From Pseudomonadota bacterium (GTDB taxonomy: Bacteria > Pseudomonadota > Alphaproteobacteria > Rhizobiales > Segnochrobactraceae), in the NCBI GenBank assembly GCA_023442215.1, contig JAEZMP010000157.1, positions 1-21,084 on the forward strand: a stretch of DNA of 21,084 nt, written 5' to 3'. Numbering within the stretch: position 1 is the stretch's first letter; every line of letters starts with the position of its first letter. The position numbers and the translations under genes are program-made. Shown here piece by piece: positions 20,346 to 21,084 of this stretch. The notes beneath the pieces were generated by a model. It did no database searches. It saw only the letters and a program-made list of their open reading frames with translations, and was not told where the DNA came from.

Positions 20346-21084
20346 CCGCGTTCCGCCTTCCCGACGGTGGCCGGATCGACCGTGGCCGTACGCTCGCGTT
20401 CCGCTTCGACGGCGAGGCGCTGTCCGGCCATCCCGGCGACACGCTGGCCTCGGCGCTGCTCGCCAACGGACGGGTGCTGATGGGACGCTCGTTCAAATAT
20501 CACCGGCCGCGCGGCGTCTACACCGCCGGGGCGGCGGAGCCGAACGCGCTCGTCACCGTCGGCACCGGCGGACGACGCGGGCCCAACAGCCGCGCGACCG
20601 TGGTGGAACTCGCCGACGGTCTCGTCGCGGAAAGCCAGAACCGCTGGCCGTCGCTCGGCTTCGACATCGGCGCCGCGAACGGGCTGGTCGCGCCGTTCCT
20701 CTCGGCCGGGTTCTACTACAAGACTTTCATGTGGCCGTCCGGGTTCTGGGAGAAGCTCTACGAGCCGCTGATCCGCCGAGCCGCCGGTCTCGGACGGGCG
20801 GGCGACGAACCCGATCCCGACCGCTATGAGAAGGCTTGGGCGCATTGCGACCTGCTCGTCATCGGCGCGGGCCCCACGGGCCTCGCCGCGGCGCTCACGG
20901 CCGGCCGCGCCGGAGCGAACGTGATCGTCATGGACGAGGGCAGCGAGCCGGGCGGCTCGCTGCTCGCCGAGAGCGCGACCGTCGGCGACGTGGCGGCGGA
21001 CCGGTTCCTCGCCTCGACGCTTGCCGAACTCGCGAGCCTCGGCAACGTGCGCGTCCTTACCCGCACGACCGTGTTCGGCTGGTA
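20342..21084 (+). CDS. soxA: Sarcosine oxidase alpha subunit / N-methylglutamate dehydrogenase subunit C, 5' part
   Basis: The frame runs from the GTG at 20342 to the window edge, giving 247 of the roughly 950-1000 residues expected. It opens with the Fer2-like fold of SoxA: 'RTLAFRFDGEALSGHPGDTLASALLANG', then 'GRSFKYHRPRGVYTAGAAEPNALV'. 'SAGFYYKTFMWPSGFWEKLYEPLIRRAAGLG' is a strongly conserved family stretch. The NAD(P)-binding fold begins at 'CDLLVIGAGPTGLAAALTAGRAG' (169-191). The Fer2-like region has no cysteines and so cannot carry an iron-sulphur cluster, as is usual for this family. The aminomethyltransferase (tetrahydrofolate) half and the gamma subunit soxG/mgdD should lie beyond the window. 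The GTG overlaps the soxD stop. Confidence 0.92.
   Translation, partial: MTAFRLPDGGRIDRGRTLAFRFDGEALSGHPGDTLASALLANGRVLMGRSFKYHRPRGVYTAGAAEPNALVTVGTGGRRGPNSRATVVELADGLVAESQNRWPSLGFDIGAANGLVAPFLSAGFYYKTFMWPSGFWEKLYEPLIRRAAGLGRAGDEPDPDRYEKAWAHCDLLVIGAGPTGLAAALTAGRAGANVIVMDEGSEPGGSLLAESATVGDVAADRFLASTLAELASLGNVRVLTRTTVFGW

Overview
The window is a GC-rich piece of an alphaproteobacterial chromosome or large replicon, most likely Hyphomicrobiales (Rhizobiales). The evidence is high GC with strong third-position bias, a glx/sox-type gene block of the kind found in rhizobia and methylotrophs, an OmpW-type porin behind an FNR/FixK-like box, and an intergenic palindromic repeat of the rhizobial type. 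No RNA gene, insertion sequence, CRISPR array or replication origin is visible.

Layout. (1) 2-1705, plus: the 3' end of a very large secreted adhesin made of tandem MBG/YDG-type repeats; its start lies outside the window. (2) 1793-3258: a minus-strand DeoR/GlpR-type repressor diverges from a plus-strand NudK-like Nudix hydrolase. A phased array of GCACGAAATT-type boxes sits on the shared promoter. (3) 3348-11656, all minus: an unusual cassette in the order minimal subtilisin-like protease, phage-tail-collar (MdpB-type) protein, DUF6916-like small protein, GNAT acetyltransferase, a 568-residue protein of unknown function (possibly lipid-binding TULIP/P47-like) and a 1194-residue protein with a propeller-like N-terminus, an Ig-like middle and a helix-rich hydrophobic C-terminus. 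An AT-rich 311-bp gap with two related palindromes separates the protease from the collar gene. This is the best candidate for an undescribed system. (4) 11883-12584, minus: OmpW-family outer-membrane porin with an FNR/FixK-like site upstream.

(5) 12846-21084: a nitrogen/C1 block. On the minus strand are a GlxA-type regulator, a class II glutamine amidotransferase (glxB/mgsA), a GXGXG beta-helix protein (glxC/mgsB), an FMN-binding glutamate-synthase-like protein (glxD/mgsC) and a type III glutamine synthetase-like ligase (glnT/gmaS). Diverging on the plus strand are the beta, delta and (partial) alpha subunits of a heterotetrameric sarcosine oxidase-type enzyme (soxBDA/mgdABC). Together these are every component of the N-methylglutamate route: GmaS makes gamma-glutamylmethylamide, MgsABC converts it to N-methylglutamate, and MgdABCD oxidises that, releasing the methyl group to the C1 pool and regenerating glutamate. 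Only subunit D/soxG is not seen, because the window ends inside soxA. The same gene set is called glx-sox-glnT in non-methylotrophic rhizobia, so the substrate (methylamine, sarcosine or another N-methyl amine) is not settled by gene content.

Likely transcription units are: the adhesin alone; deoR; nudK; the protease, perhaps separate; collar-DUF6916-GNAT-568aa-1194aa; ompW; glxA; glxBCD-glnT, with strong RNA hairpins between its last genes; and soxBDA(G).
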